Source: Oceaniglobus roseus (GTDB lineage Bacteria; Pseudomonadota; Alphaproteobacteria; Rhodobacterales; Rhodobacteraceae). Taken from it: a DNA stretch of 64,000 bases. Below are positions 36,807-45,389 of this stretch, piece by piece; the first letter of the stretch is position 1; each line of letters starts with the position of its first letter. The DNA lies in NCBI RefSeq assembly GCF_002869745.1, contig NZ_PNOS01000014.1, positions 1 through 64,000 of the forward strand, read 5' to 3'. Under the pieces are notes generated by a model, which made no database searches, was not told where the DNA came from, and was given only the letters and a program-made list of their open reading frames with translations. Both the position numbers and the translations under genes were made by a program.

Positions 36807-36826
36807 CCGGGGGGCTGGCCCCCCGG
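36807..36826. repeat. G/C palindrome 1 between urtB and urtC
   Basis: CCGGGGGG-CTGG-CCCCCCGG, a perfect 8-bp stem, preceded by GGGGGGT. Adjacent upstream, 36775-36800 read on the minus strand gives GGGATATTTGTGAAGCAAAG, a relative of the elements at 8956 and 24300. Confidence 0.6.
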
Positions 36827-36878
36827 CAGCGCAACCCATCCCGTCCGCGACAAAGGCCGCACCGTCGCCCCGGGGGGT

Positions 36879-36898
36879 GCGGGGGGCCTGCCCCCCGC
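36879..36898. repeat. G/C palindrome 2 between urtB and urtC
   Basis: GCGGGGGG-CCTG-CCCCCCGC, an 8-bp perfect stem, also preceded by GGGGGGT: a second copy of the element 72 bp upstream. Confidence 0.6.
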
Positions 36899-36922
36899 CG
36901 TCGCGACGCCGGAGGCGGCGCA

Positions 36923-38155
36923 ATGACGAAGTCCTTCCTGGCCCGCAATCCCTCGGTCCTCGCCTTCCTCCTCTGCCTCGCGCTGTTCACCCTCGGCGTC
37001 ACCGTCCTGTCCGAAGGCCTCGGCCTCAACCTCGTCTCCACGAGCTTCGTCAAGACGCTCGGCAAGACCCTCTGCCTCTGCCTCGCCGCCATCGCCATGG
37101 ACCTCGTCTGGGGCTACTGCGGCATCCTCTCCCTCGGCCATTTCGCCTTCTTCGGCCTCGGGGGATACGCCATCGGCATGTGGCTGATGTACGAGCGCAC
37201 GCGGCTGATCGTGGTCGACAGCCTCGCCAACGCGCCCCTGCCGCCGACGGAGCAGGAGATCGCCGACGCCATCGGCACCCAGATCTTCGGCGTCGTCGGC
37301 AGCGCCGAGTTTCCGCCGGTCTGGGCCTTCGCCCACAGCCTGCCGCTGCAACTCGTGATGGTGGTGCTCGTCCCCGGAGTCCTCGCCCTCGTCTTCGGCT
37401 GGCTCGCCTTCCGCTCCCGCGTGACCGGTGTGTATCTGTCGATCCTGACCCAGGCGATGACCCTCGCGCTGTCGCTCTACCTGTTCCAGAACGACAGCGG
37501 CCTCAGGGGCAACAACGGCCTTTCCGGCCTCCAGAATCTTCCGGGCCTCGCCGACACCCCGCAATCCCTCGTCTCGCTCTGGTTCTTCTGGGCCTCCGCG
37601 CTCGCCCTCGCGCTCGGCTACCTGCTCGCCGCCTGGGTGGTCTCGGGCAAGCTCGGCTCGGTGATCCGCGGCATCCGCGACGACGAGGCGCGGGTGCGCT
37701 TCCTCGGCTACCCGGTCGAGACGTTCAAGCTCTTCGTCTTCACCCTCACCGCGATCATCGCCGCCATCGCGGGCGCCCTCTACTACCCCCAGGCCGGCAT
37801 CATCAACCCGGCCGAGATCGCGCCCATCGCCTCGATCTACCTCGCCGTCTGGGTCGCCATCGGCGGGCGCGGCCGCCTCTACGGCGCGGTGATCGGCGCG
37901 GCCTTCGTGTCGCTGCTGTCGACCTTCTTCACCGGCGGCCAGGCGCCCGACCTGAACCTCGGGGTCTACACCGTCAAGTGGGTCGACTGGTGGCTGGTGC
38001 TGCTCGGCCTCTCCTTCGTGCTCGTCACCCTCTTCGCGCCGAAGGGCATCGGCGGGCTGTTCGACCTCGCCGCCGGGATCCGCAGCCCGAACCGGCGCGG
38101 CGCCGACCTCGGCCCCGACCAGGGCAGCTTCCGCGAGAAGGAGGCCGAGACGTGA
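36923..38155 (+). CDS. urtC: urea ABC transporter permease UrtC
   Basis: This 410-residue LivM-type permease pairs with UrtB to form the membrane channel. About nine helices are evident, with conserved CLAAIAMDLVWGYCGILSLGHFAFFGLGGYAIGMW, the RDDEARVRFLGYPVETFKLFVFTL loop that contacts the ATPases, and WVAIGGRGRLYGAVIGA (each cited in part). ATG 36923 follows GGAGG. Its stop overlaps the GTG start of urtD. The upstream frame is open through repeat DNA, but those codons are not permease-like. Confidence 0.93.
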   Translation: MTKSFLARNPSVLAFLLCLALFTLGVTVLSEGLGLNLVSTSFVKTLGKTLCLCLAAIAMDLVWGYCGILSLGHFAFFGLGGYAIGMWLMYERTRLIVVDSLANAPLPPTEQEIADAIGTQIFGVVGSAEFPPVWAFAHSLPLQLVMVVLVPGVLALVFGWLAFRSRVTGVYLSILTQAMTLALSLYLFQNDSGLRGNNGLSGLQNLPGLADTPQSLVSLWFFWASALALALGYLLAAWVVSGKLGSVIRGIRDDEARVRFLGYPVETFKLFVFTLTAIIAAIAGALYYPQAGIINPAEIAPIASIYLAVWVAIGGRGRLYGAVIGAAFVSLLSTFFTGGQAPDLNLGVYTVKWVDWWLVLLGLSFVLVTLFAPKGIGGLFDLAAGIRSPNRRGADLGPDQGSFREKEAET

Positions 38156-38895
38156 CCCAGCTCCTCGAAGTTTCCGGCGTCTCCGTCAGTTTCGACGGGT
38201 TCAAGGCGATCAACAACCTGTCCTTCTCCATCGGCCCAGCCGAACTCAGGGCGATCATCGGGCCGAACGGGGCGGGGAAGACCACCTTCATGGACATCGT
38301 CACCGGCAAGACGAGGCCCGACGAGGGCAGCGTGCTCTGGGGGGAAGAGCACGTCTCGCTCCTCGGCCTCTCGGAAAACCGCATCGCCCAGGCCGGGGTG
38401 GGGCGCAAGTTCCAGCGCCCGACCGTGTTCGAGGACCAGTCGGTGTTCGACAACTTGATGATGGCGCTGAAGAAGCCCCGCGGCCCCCTCGCCACCCTGC
38501 TGTTCCGTCCCTCCGAGGCCGACGTCGCCCGGGTCGGCGAACTGGCGCGGGAGATCGGCCTTGCCGACGCGCTCACCCGCAAGTCGGGCGAGCTCAGCCA
38601 CGGCCAGAAGCAGTGGCTGGAGATCGGGATGCTGCTGGCGCAGGAGCCGCGCCTGCTGCTGGTCGACGAACCCGCCGCCGGCATGACGCTCGCCGAGCGC
38701 GAGCACACCACCGACATCCTGGTGGAGGCGGCGAAGACCCGCGCCGTGGTGGTGGTCGAGCATGACATGGAATTCGTGCGCCGCCTGAACTGCAAGGTCA
38801 CGGTGCTGCACGAGGGGTCGGTGCTGGCCGAGGGCAGCCTCGACCATGTCACGGCCAACAAGGACGTGATCGACGTCTACCTGGGGCGCGGCTGA
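38152..38895 (+). CDS. urtD: urea ABC transporter ATP-binding protein UrtD
   Basis: This 247-residue LivG-type ATPase energises urea uptake. Walker A is IIGPNGAGKTTFMDIVTGKTRP, the signature ELSHGQKQWLEIGMLLAQEP, Walker B LLLVDEPAAGM and the switch VVVEHDMEFVRRL. The FMDIVTGKTRP and QKQWLEIGM blocks are typical of UrtD. The start is GTG 38152 inside the urtC stop (GTGA), and its stop overlaps the urtE ATG (TGATG), so UrtC, D and E are translationally coupled. Confidence 0.94.
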   Translation: MTQLLEVSGVSVSFDGFKAINNLSFSIGPAELRAIIGPNGAGKTTFMDIVTGKTRPDEGSVLWGEEHVSLLGLSENRIAQAGVGRKFQRPTVFEDQSVFDNLMMALKKPRGPLATLLFRPSEADVARVGELAREIGLADALTRKSGELSHGQKQWLEIGMLLAQEPRLLLVDEPAAGMTLAEREHTTDILVEAAKTRAVVVVEHDMEFVRRLNCKVTVLHEGSVLAEGSLDHVTANKDVIDVYLGRG

Positions 38896-39590
38896 TGCTC
38901 GAAGTCAACGACCTTACCCTGCACTACGGCGGCTCGCAGATCCTGAACGGCGTGTCGCTGACCGCCGCGAAGGGGCAGGTGACCTGCGTCATGGGCACGA
39001 ACGGCGTCGGCAAGACCTCGCTCCTGAAGGCGATATCGGGGACGCACCCCCGGTCCGGCGGCACCTATCGCCTCGACGGCGAGGAGATCGGGAGGGTGCC
39101 CGCCCAGGTGCTGGCGCAGAAGGGCGTCGGCTATGTGCCGCAGGGGCGCGACATCTTCCCGCTGCTGACCGTGAAGGAGAACCTGGAAACCGGCTTTGCC
39201 TGCCTGCCGAAGTCCGAACACCGCATCCCCGACCGGATCTACGAGCTGTTCCCGGTGCTGAAGGACATGACCGCGCGGCGCGGCGGCGACCTTTCGGGCG
39301 GCCAGCAGCAGCAGCTCTCCATCGCCCGGGCACTGATCACGAAGCCGAAGCTCCTGCTGCTGGACGAGCCGACCGAGGGGATCCAGCCGAACATCATCCA
39401 GCAGATCGGCCGCGTCATCGCGCGGCTGAGGGACGAGGGCGAGATGGCGATCGTCCTGGTCGAGCAGTATTTCAGCTTCGCCTATGACCTCGCCGACCGG
39501 TTCAATGTCCTCGAACGCGGCAGCGTGAAGCTCAGCGGCGCCAAGTCCGAGATCCCCCGCGAGACGCTCCAGAAAACCGTGTCCGTCTGA
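38895..39590 (+). CDS. urtE: urea ABC transporter ATP-binding protein UrtE
   Basis: This 231-residue LivF-type ATPase is the second nucleotide-binding subunit of the urea importer. Walker A is VMGTNGVGKTSLLKAISG, the signature DLSGGQQQQLSIARALITKP, Walker B LLLLDEPTEGIQPNI and the switch VLVEQYFSFAYDLADR. The EGIQPNIIQQIG block is diagnostic of UrtE. It ends the operon; 100 bp separate it from pqiA. Confidence 0.94.
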   Translation: MLEVNDLTLHYGGSQILNGVSLTAAKGQVTCVMGTNGVGKTSLLKAISGTHPRSGGTYRLDGEEIGRVPAQVLAQKGVGYVPQGRDIFPLLTVKENLETGFACLPKSEHRIPDRIYELFPVLKDMTARRGGDLSGGQQQQLSIARALITKPKLLLLDEPTEGIQPNIIQQIGRVIARLRDEGEMAIVLVEQYFSFAYDLADRFNVLERGSVKLSGAKSEIPRETLQKTVSV

Positions 39591-39690
39591 GGTTCCGTGC
39601 GACTTCGCCGCGTAACTTTGCCGCTTTTGCGGGGGGGCGCGACCTGATAGATACGCGAAGGCGCCATGTTGGTTTGTGTAAAGGGTATGG

Positions 39691-40326
39691 ATGACGGTGG
39701 ACGACACCCCCGAGGACGAGGGCGAGCTGATCGCCTGCCCGCAGTGTGACGCGCTGTACCGGGTCGTGTCGCTGGACCATGGCGAACGCGCCAACTGCAC
39801 CCGTTGCCACACCGTCCTGATCTCGTCCCGCCGCCGCGCCTTCGCGCGGGCCGCCGCCCTGTCGCTGACGGTGGTGGTCCTGATGATCGGCGCAACGATC
39901 TTCCCGTTCCTGTCGGTCAGCGTCGCCGGGCTGACCAACTCCAGCTCGGTGCTGGATGCCGCGCTCGCCTTCGCGGGGGGGCCGATGTTCGCGCTCTCGG
40001 TCGCCGTGGCCGCGCTGATCGTGCTGATCCCCATCGCCCGCTCGGTTCTGGTCCTCTACGTCCTGACCCCGCTGGTCTTCGGCCGCAAGCCGTTCCGCCA
40101 CGCCGTCGACGCCTTCCGCTATGCCGAGGCGATGCGCCCCTGGTCCATGGCCGAGATCTTCGTGATCGGCGTCGCCGTGGCGCTGGTGAAGGTCGCCGAC
40201 CTCGCCCGCGTCGGCTTCGGCCCCGCCTTCTGGATGTTCGCCGCGCTGGTCGTCGTGATCGTCGTGCAGGACAGCTACATCAACAGATGGACGATATGGA
40301 AAGCGCTCGACCGCAGCAGACAGTGA
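39691..40326 (+). CDS. pqiA: PqiA-domain membrane protein, first half
   Basis: A 211-residue inner-membrane protein corresponding to one half of E. coli PqiA (417 aa). A zinc-ribbon with two CxxC pairs (CPQCDALYRVVSLDHGERANCTRC, residues about 16-39) precedes four transmembrane helices. PqiA works with the MCE protein PqiB in transport of lipids between inner and outer membranes. The frame continues 40 bp past the first possible start of the second pqiA-like gene, so the two halves are separate but overlapping genes. Confidence 0.85.
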   Translation: MTVDDTPEDEGELIACPQCDALYRVVSLDHGERANCTRCHTVLISSRRRAFARAAALSLTVVVLMIGATIFPFLSVSVAGLTNSSSVLDAALAFAGGPMFALSVAVAALIVLIPIARSVLVLYVLTPLVFGRKPFRHAVDAFRYAEAMRPWSMAEIFVIGVAVALVKVADLARVGFGPAFWMFAALVVVIVVQDSYINRWTIWKALDRSRQ

Positions 40327-40928
40327 CCGCGAGGGGCAGCGGGCTGGTGGCCTGCACGCGCTGCTCGCGGGTCTGGCCCGCCGACCGCGACATCTGCGGC
40401 CGCTGCCACGCGCCCCTGCAATCGCGCGACCCCACCGCGCTCAGCCGGGTCTGGGCCTGGATGGCGGTCGGCATCATCTGCTACATCCCCGCCAATCTCT
40501 ACCCGATGCTGCTGACGCAGACGCTGCTGTCGACCTCGAAAAGCACCATCATCGGCGGCGCGATCGAGCTGATCCACCACGGCGCCGTCGGCATCGCCAT
40601 CATCATCATCGTCGCCTCGGTGCTGATCCCGATGGGCAAGTTCGTGGCCATCGCCTATCTCGCGCTCAGCCTGAAGCACCAGGTGAAGCTGTCGGCCGCC
40701 GCCCGGCACCGGCTCTACGAATATGTTGAGTTCATCGGCCGCTGGTCCATGATCGACGTATTCGTGGTGGCAATCCTCAGCTCTCTCGTGCAGTTAAGCG
40801 CCGTCGCGGCGATCAATCCGGGGCCCGCCGCCATCACCTTCGCGCTGTCGGTCATCTTCACGATGCTCTCGGCGCAGAGTTTCGACCCCCGCTCGATCTG
40901 GGACGCCGAAGAGGAAGACACAGAGTGA
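40287..40928 (+). CDS. pqiA: PqiA-domain membrane protein, second half
   Basis: This 213-residue protein is the second PqiA-type half: a short zinc ribbon (ACTRCSRVWPADRDICGRCH) and four helices including YIPANLYPMLLTQTLLSTSKST (cited in part) and RWSMIDVFVVAILSSLVQLS, strongly conserved in PqiA. Starts at ATG 40287, ATG 40296 or GTG 40323 (the last gives a 4-bp overlap with the previous stop) are all possible; none has a clear Shine-Dalgarno. Its stop overlaps the GTG start of pqiB. Confidence 0.83.
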   Translation: MDDMESARPQQTVTARGSGLVACTRCSRVWPADRDICGRCHAPLQSRDPTALSRVWAWMAVGIICYIPANLYPMLLTQTLLSTSKSTIIGGAIELIHHGAVGIAIIIIVASVLIPMGKFVAIAYLALSLKHQVKLSAAARHRLYEYVEFIGRWSMIDVFVVAILSSLVQLSAVAAINPGPAAITFALSVIFTMLSAQSFDPRSIWDAEEEDTE

Positions 40929-43768
40929 CCGACGCCCCCGAACTTCACGTCCGCCCGGCCAGGCGATCCTGGCGCGACCGCATCTCCTTCATCTGGGTCG
41001 TGCCGATCGGCGCGCTTCTCGTCTCGCTCGCCGTCTTCTGGCAGAGCTTCGCAAGCCAGGGCCCGATGATCGAGATCGCCTTCGACAACGCCTCGGGCGT
41101 CAAGGCGAACGAGACGGTGCTGAAATACCGCGACGTGCAAGTGGGCGTCGTCGAATCCGTGAGCTTCAGCGACAACCTCGGCTCGGTGCTGGTCCATGTC
41201 CGCGTCGACAAGGACGTCGCCGAATACGTCGACGCCGACGCGCAGTTCTGGGTCGTGCGCCCCGAGGTGACGGCACAGGGCGTCTCGGGCCTCGACACCG
41301 TGCTCTCGGGCGTCTTCATCGAAGGCACCTGGAACAACGAGAAGGGCGAGCCGCAGAGCAGGTTCGACGGCCTTCCCAAGGCACCGCTCGTCCGCTCCGA
41401 CCAGCAGGGCACCGCGATCACGCTGCGCACAAGCTCCTCCAAGGGGCTGGGGGAGGGGACGCCGATCCTCTACCGCGGGATCGAGGTGGGCCGCGTCGCC
41501 AACCTCCGGCTCTCCGACGACGGCGTCTCGGTGCTGGCCGACGGCTTCATCCGCGCCCCCGAGGACCGGCTGCTGACCTCCGCCACCCGGTTCTGGGACA
41601 CCTCCGGCTTCTCCTTCTCCTTCGGGGCACAGGGCGCGCAGCTGAACGTCTCCAGCCTCGCCTCCCTCGTCTCGGGCGGCGTCGCCTTCGAGACGCTGGT
41701 CTCGGGCGGCAACGCCGTCGACGACGGCGCAACCTTCCAGCTCTACGACGACGAGGACAGCGCCCGCGCCAGCCTCTTCACCGACGGGGCCGAGGGGGTG
41801 ACGCTGAACCTCGCCGTGATCTTCGAGGGCGCGGTCAGCGGCCTGACCAACGACGCCGACGTCGAGTTCCAAGGGATCAAGGTCGGCAAGGTCACGGCCA
41901 TCACCGGCCTCGTGGATCCCGACCGCTTCGGCGACAACGCCGTGCGCCTGCTGGCCACGCTGGAGCTGTCCACCTCGAAGCTGGGGCTTCCGGCCGACGC
42001 GACCGAGGAAAGCGCACTGCGGTTCATGCAGGACGCGGTGCGGCGCGGCTACCGCGCGCAGCTCCAGAACGCCTCGCTGCTGACCGGCGGGCTGAAGGTG
42101 GCGATCCTGCTGCCCGACACCATCGGCCCCCAGCCCTCGGCCAGCATCGACATGAACGGCGAACCCTATCCGATCCTGCCCTCGATCCCGGCCGAGATCT
42201 CGGACTTCGCCGACACCGCCGAAGGCGTCTTCAACCGCATCAACAACCTGCCCATCGAGGAACTTCTCAGTTCGGCCGTCGACGTGCTGGACAGCGTCAA
42301 CGTGATCCTCTCCGACGACAATGTGAAGCGCACCCCCGAAGAGGTGCTGGCGCTGCTGAACGACGTGCGCAGCTTCGTCGGCTCGGAACAGGTGCAGGGG
42401 CTGCCGGTCCAGGCCTCCGACATGATCGCGACGCTGAACGAGGGCGCGAACGAGTTCGAGGCGATCCTGCAGAGCGTGCGCGAGGCCGGCACGGTGCAGG
42501 CCCTGACCGATGCGCTGAACGCCGCCTCGGACGCCTCGGAAGCGGTCATCGCCTCGGTCGCCGACGTGCCCGAGCTGATCACCAGCATCGAGGAGGTGGC
42601 CGCCAGCGCCGACAACCTGATGACCACCGCGAACAACCTGCCGCTCGACGAGCTTCTGACCCGCGCCAGCACGCTTCTGACCAGCGCCGACACGCTGGTG
42701 AACAGCGAGGGCGTGCAGCAGCTTCCGGTGCAGCTTGGCGCGGCGATCCAGGAGGCGCAGGGCGCCATCGCCGACGTGCGCAGCAGCGGCGTGATCGAAC
42801 AGGTGGGCAGCACGCTGACCTCCACCGAACAGGCGGTGCAGCGCGTCACCGAGGCGCTGCTGCCCGTCATCGACGCTGCCGAGCAGACGGTGGCGCAGGC
42901 CAACACCTCGCTTCAGGGCGTGCCCCAGCTGATCGAGCGCATCGACGGCGTGGCGCAAAGCGCCGACGCGCTGCTCGTCAAGGCCGACCAGCTGCCGCTC
43001 GACGACCTGGTGAACCAGGCCAACGACGTCATCGCCTCGGCCAACGCGCTGCTGAACGATCCGGGGACGAAGGCGCTGCCCGGCCAGCTGGAATCCGCCG
43101 TGCGCCAGGCGCAGGGGGCGATCACCGACATCCGCACCTCGGGCCTGATCGCGGGGGCGAACGACGCGCTCATCACCACTTCGGCGGCGGTGCAGCGGAT
43201 CACCGACGCGCTGATGCCGGTGCTCGACTCGGCCAGGACCGCCGCCGACAGCCTCAGCGCCGCCACCAGCGACCTGCCGGCCCTGGTCGAGCGCGCGAAC
43301 GGCATCGCCACGCAGCTGGAGGAGCTGGCGAACACCGCCGCCGACCTGCCGCTGGAGGAGCTGGCCAACCGCGCCACCGACCTCGTGAACAGCGCCAACA
43401 CGCTGATCTCCTCCACCGACAGCCAGGCGGTCCCGGCCGCGCTGAACGGCGCTCTGGCGCAGGTCGAGGCGGTGCTGGCCGAGGCGCGGGCAGGGGGGCT
43501 GATCGAGAACGCCAACTCGACCCTCGCCGCGGCCGAGCGGGCCGCGGGGTCGATCGCGACGACGTCGGACAACCTGCCCGAACTGCTGAACCGGATGAAC
43601 CGCCTGCTGGCCGAGGCCGAGACGGTGATCTCGGGCTACAGCAGCGACGGCACCTTCGGCAGCGAGACCCGCTCGACCCTGCGCGAGATCCGCGACGCCG
43701 CCAATTCGGTCAACTCCCTGGCCCGCGCGATCGAGCGCAATCCCAATTCCCTGCTCTTTGGACGCTGA
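40925..43768 (+). CDS. pqiB: PqiB-like MCE/MlaD-domain lipid transport protein, extra long
   Basis: A 947-residue protein anchored by one N-terminal helix (about 22-42) with three MCE domains (about 43-140, 158-250 and 292-400). These should form stacked hexameric rings for lipid passage across the periplasm. After about 430 there is a helical region of some 500 residues. It has repeats of about 118 residues marked by LP-I/L-EEL/DELL at 440, 569, 687 and 806, each followed by QLPVQLGAAIQEAQGAI-type helices. E. coli PqiB has 546 residues, so the needle here is far longer. The start is GTG 40925, overlapping pqiA (GTGA). Confidence 0.88.
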   Translation: MTDAPELHVRPARRSWRDRISFIWVVPIGALLVSLAVFWQSFASQGPMIEIAFDNASGVKANETVLKYRDVQVGVVESVSFSDNLGSVLVHVRVDKDVAEYVDADAQFWVVRPEVTAQGVSGLDTVLSGVFIEGTWNNEKGEPQSRFDGLPKAPLVRSDQQGTAITLRTSSSKGLGEGTPILYRGIEVGRVANLRLSDDGVSVLADGFIRAPEDRLLTSATRFWDTSGFSFSFGAQGAQLNVSSLASLVSGGVAFETLVSGGNAVDDGATFQLYDDEDSARASLFTDGAEGVTLNLAVIFEGAVSGLTNDADVEFQGIKVGKVTAITGLVDPDRFGDNAVRLLATLELSTSKLGLPADATEESALRFMQDAVRRGYRAQLQNASLLTGGLKVAILLPDTIGPQPSASIDMNGEPYPILPSIPAEISDFADTAEGVFNRINNLPIEELLSSAVDVLDSVNVILSDDNVKRTPEEVLALLNDVRSFVGSEQVQGLPVQASDMIATLNEGANEFEAILQSVREAGTVQALTDALNAASDASEAVIASVADVPELITSIEEVAASADNLMTTANNLPLDELLTRASTLLTSADTLVNSEGVQQLPVQLGAAIQEAQGAIADVRSSGVIEQVGSTLTSTEQAVQRVTEALLPVIDAAEQTVAQANTSLQGVPQLIERIDGVAQSADALLVKADQLPLDDLVNQANDVIASANALLNDPGTKALPGQLESAVRQAQGAITDIRTSGLIAGANDALITTSAAVQRITDALMPVLDSARTAADSLSAATSDLPALVERANGIATQLEELANTAADLPLEELANRATDLVNSANTLISSTDSQAVPAALNGALAQVEAVLAEARAGGLIENANSTLAAAERAAGSIATTSDNLPELLNRMNRLLAEAETVISGYSSDGTFGSETRSTLREIRDAANSVNSLARAIERNPNSLLFGR

Positions 43769-43769
43769 C

Positions 43770-44330
43770 ATGAAATCACTGCCCGCCCTTGCCCTCGTCC
43801 TGGTCGCGCTCGGCGCCTGCTCCTCTGCGCCGGTCCTGCGCTATCCGGTGCCCGACGTCGCCGACGACGCGACCATCGGCGTCGGCGTACGCTCGCTGGA
43901 GGTGCGCGAGGCCGACCTGCCGCTCTACGCGGGGCTCGAGACGATCGCGATCGAGGGTCCGAACGGCGAGCTGATGACCGATCCGAACCGTCTCTGGGCC
44001 GACGATCCCACGCGGGCGGTGACGCAGGGGCTGGCCGATGCGCTGTCCTCGATCACCCGCGCCAAGGTCGCGGCCGAGCCCTGGCCGCTGTCCGACCTGC
44101 CCGACGCCCGCCTCGAGGTGCGCTTCTCCAAGGCGCTCGCCTCGGTCGATGGCCAATACCGCATGGCCGGGCAGTACTACATCTCGTCGCCCTCCGGGAA
44201 CCGCCGCGAGGTCGCCAAGCCCTTCGAGGTCGCCGCGCCCTACAACCCCGAGGACGTGCGCACCATCGCCACCGCCCAGGCTCAGGCGATCCGCGAACTG
44301 GCCCGGATCATCGCGCGCGGCGGTCTCTGA
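43770..44330 (+). CDS. pqiC: PqiC-family outer-membrane lipoprotein
   Basis: This 186-residue lipoprotein has a lipobox LGAC in MKSLPALALVLVALGACSS, so Cys18 would be lipidated. The ABC-type auxiliary/PqiC domain follows (LPLYAGLETIAIEGPNGELM, DDPTRAVTQGLADALSSI). PqiC binds the tip of the PqiB needle at the outer membrane. ATG 43770 lies just after the pqiB stop. It ends the pqiA1A2BC operon. Confidence 0.85.
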   Translation: MKSLPALALVLVALGACSSAPVLRYPVPDVADDATIGVGVRSLEVREADLPLYAGLETIAIEGPNGELMTDPNRLWADDPTRAVTQGLADALSSITRAKVAAEPWPLSDLPDARLEVRFSKALASVDGQYRMAGQYYISSPSGNRREVAKPFEVAAPYNPEDVRTIATAQAQAIRELARIIARGGL

Positions 44331-44951
44331 GGCGCCGCAGCGGTATCCGGCCGCCCAGCAGGCGGATGGCGCCGCGCAGGCATCTGGCAGATGGCGCCGC
44401 GCAGGCATTCCGACGACCGCCACAGCGCGTCCGACGCGAAGGAGCCGCACGCCCGCATCCCGCCTGCGTGCCCCCCGCGCCGACCGTGATCTGCCGAACA
44501 TGACCCGCCGACCGTGACCTGCCGGCCGTCGCCCCGCCAGGGGTCCGCGCGTCGTCCCGTCCGCGCGGCCCCCTGACGTGCCCGGTCCTGCCCGGCGCGG
44601 GAGCGTCGGCGGCCCGCCACACCGCTTCCGTCATCCCCGCGGGCGGTCCCGGAGGGTCGGCCCATCCCCGGACCGCCCCGGCCCGTGCGCCGTCCTTCAC
44701 CGCGAGGTCGGCGGGGACGGCACCGCGCAGGGGGTGGCGACCGGACTGGCACATTCGGCGCCAACAGGCCGCCACGGCCATGCGCCAGTCCCCTGTTCGA
44801 GGGACGGGCGCATGCGATCCGTGAAGGGGCGAGGCCGGGCTCCTCCCGGCTCTGCCGCTGGCGGACACCGTGGTTCCCGGCATCCAGCCCAGATTCTCCG
44901 GACTGACACCGTTCTAGCGGTCTCAGCGTAAACAAATCCTTAACGGCAATT
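44331..44951. other. 620-bp non-coding stretch with short direct repeats
   Basis: No reading frame here resembles a protein; the open frames in several registers are products of high GC. A 19-bp unit, GATGGCGCCGCGCAGGCAT, occurs at 44365 and 44390. An 18-bp unit, GCCGACCGTGATCTGCCG, at 44479 recurs with one change at 44507. At 44930-44945 the motif TAAA-N7-TTAA resembles a CtrA box with one mismatch. It may be decayed DNA or an untranslated RNA region. Confidence 0.5.
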
Positions 44952-45389
44952 TCAGCCTTCGAGCCAGATCGTCACCGGCCCGTCGTTGACCAGCGCCACC
45001 GCCATGTCGGCGCCGAAGCGCCCCGTCGCCACGCGCACGCCGAGCTCCCGCAGCGCCTCGGCCAAGGCCAGGTACAGCGCTTCGCCGACCTCGGGCCGCG
45101 CCGCCGCGGAGAAGCCGGGCCGGTTCCCGCGCGAGGTGTCGGCGGCCAGGGTGAACTGCGACACCACCAGCGCGCCGCCGCCGCAATCCAGCAGCGACCG
45201 GTTCATCTTGCCCGCCTCGTCCCGGAAGATCCGCAGCTTCGCCGCCTTGGCCGCCAGCGCCCCGGCCTGTTTGGCCGTGTCGCCCTCCATCGCGCAGACG
45301 AGGATCAGAAGGCCCGGCCCCGTCTGCCCGACGACCTCGCCCGCGACCGAGACCGACGCCTCGGACACCCGCTGCAGAAGCGCCCGCAT
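44952..45389 (-). CDS. dtd: D-aminoacyl-tRNA deacylase
   Basis: This 145-residue enzyme hydrolyses D-aminoacyl-tRNAs (and glycyl-tRNA-Ala), a proofreading step in translation. The family signatures [17 protein letters not shown] and the C-terminal [11 protein letters not shown], bearing the Gly-cisPro motif, are intact, and length is typical. The ATG at 45389 ([13 protein letters not shown]) shares one base with the stop of the upstream kinase gene, so the two are co-transcribed. Confidence 0.95.
   Translation of the reverse strand: MRALLQRVSEASVSVAGEVVGQTGPGLLILVCAMEGDTAKQAGALAAKAAKLRIFRDEAGKMNRSLLDCGGGALVVSQFTLAADTSRGNRPGFSAAARPEVGEALYLALAEALRELGVRVATGRFGADMAVALVNDGPVTIWLEG

Larger units (their letters stand above)
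36596..36922 (+). other. repeat-filled gap between urtB and urtC
   Basis: No recognised gene. Two short plus-strand frames (36598-36699, 33 aa, and 36696-36926, 76 aa) chain by ATGA overlaps but are proline/glycine-rich readings of repeat DNA. The segment ending CCGGAGGCGCCGCAATGA (near 36699) is nearly repeated as CCGGAGGCGGCGCAATGA at the true urtC start, so the urtC ribosome binding site and start codon appear duplicated, with palindromic DNA in between. Confidence 0.55.

Noticed and set aside
36598-36926. Two small proteins between urtB and urtC
   Set aside because: Their sequences derive from G/C palindromes and repeat DNA; coupling by ATGA results from the duplicated start region.
34427-37564. 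A 1045-codon open frame on the minus strand opposite urtB/urtC
   Set aside because: Its composition is dominated by Gly, Arg, Asp and His; no domain is seen and the sense strand codes clear permeases.
40715-43771. A 1018-codon minus-strand frame opposite pqiB
   Set aside because: The repeats in it mirror the PqiB helical repeats; it has no start signal or independent protein features.
44578-44931. Gene of 117 codons in the gap after pqiC
   Set aside because: Arg/Pro/Gly-rich with no recognisable features; similar frames occur in other registers of the same stretch.
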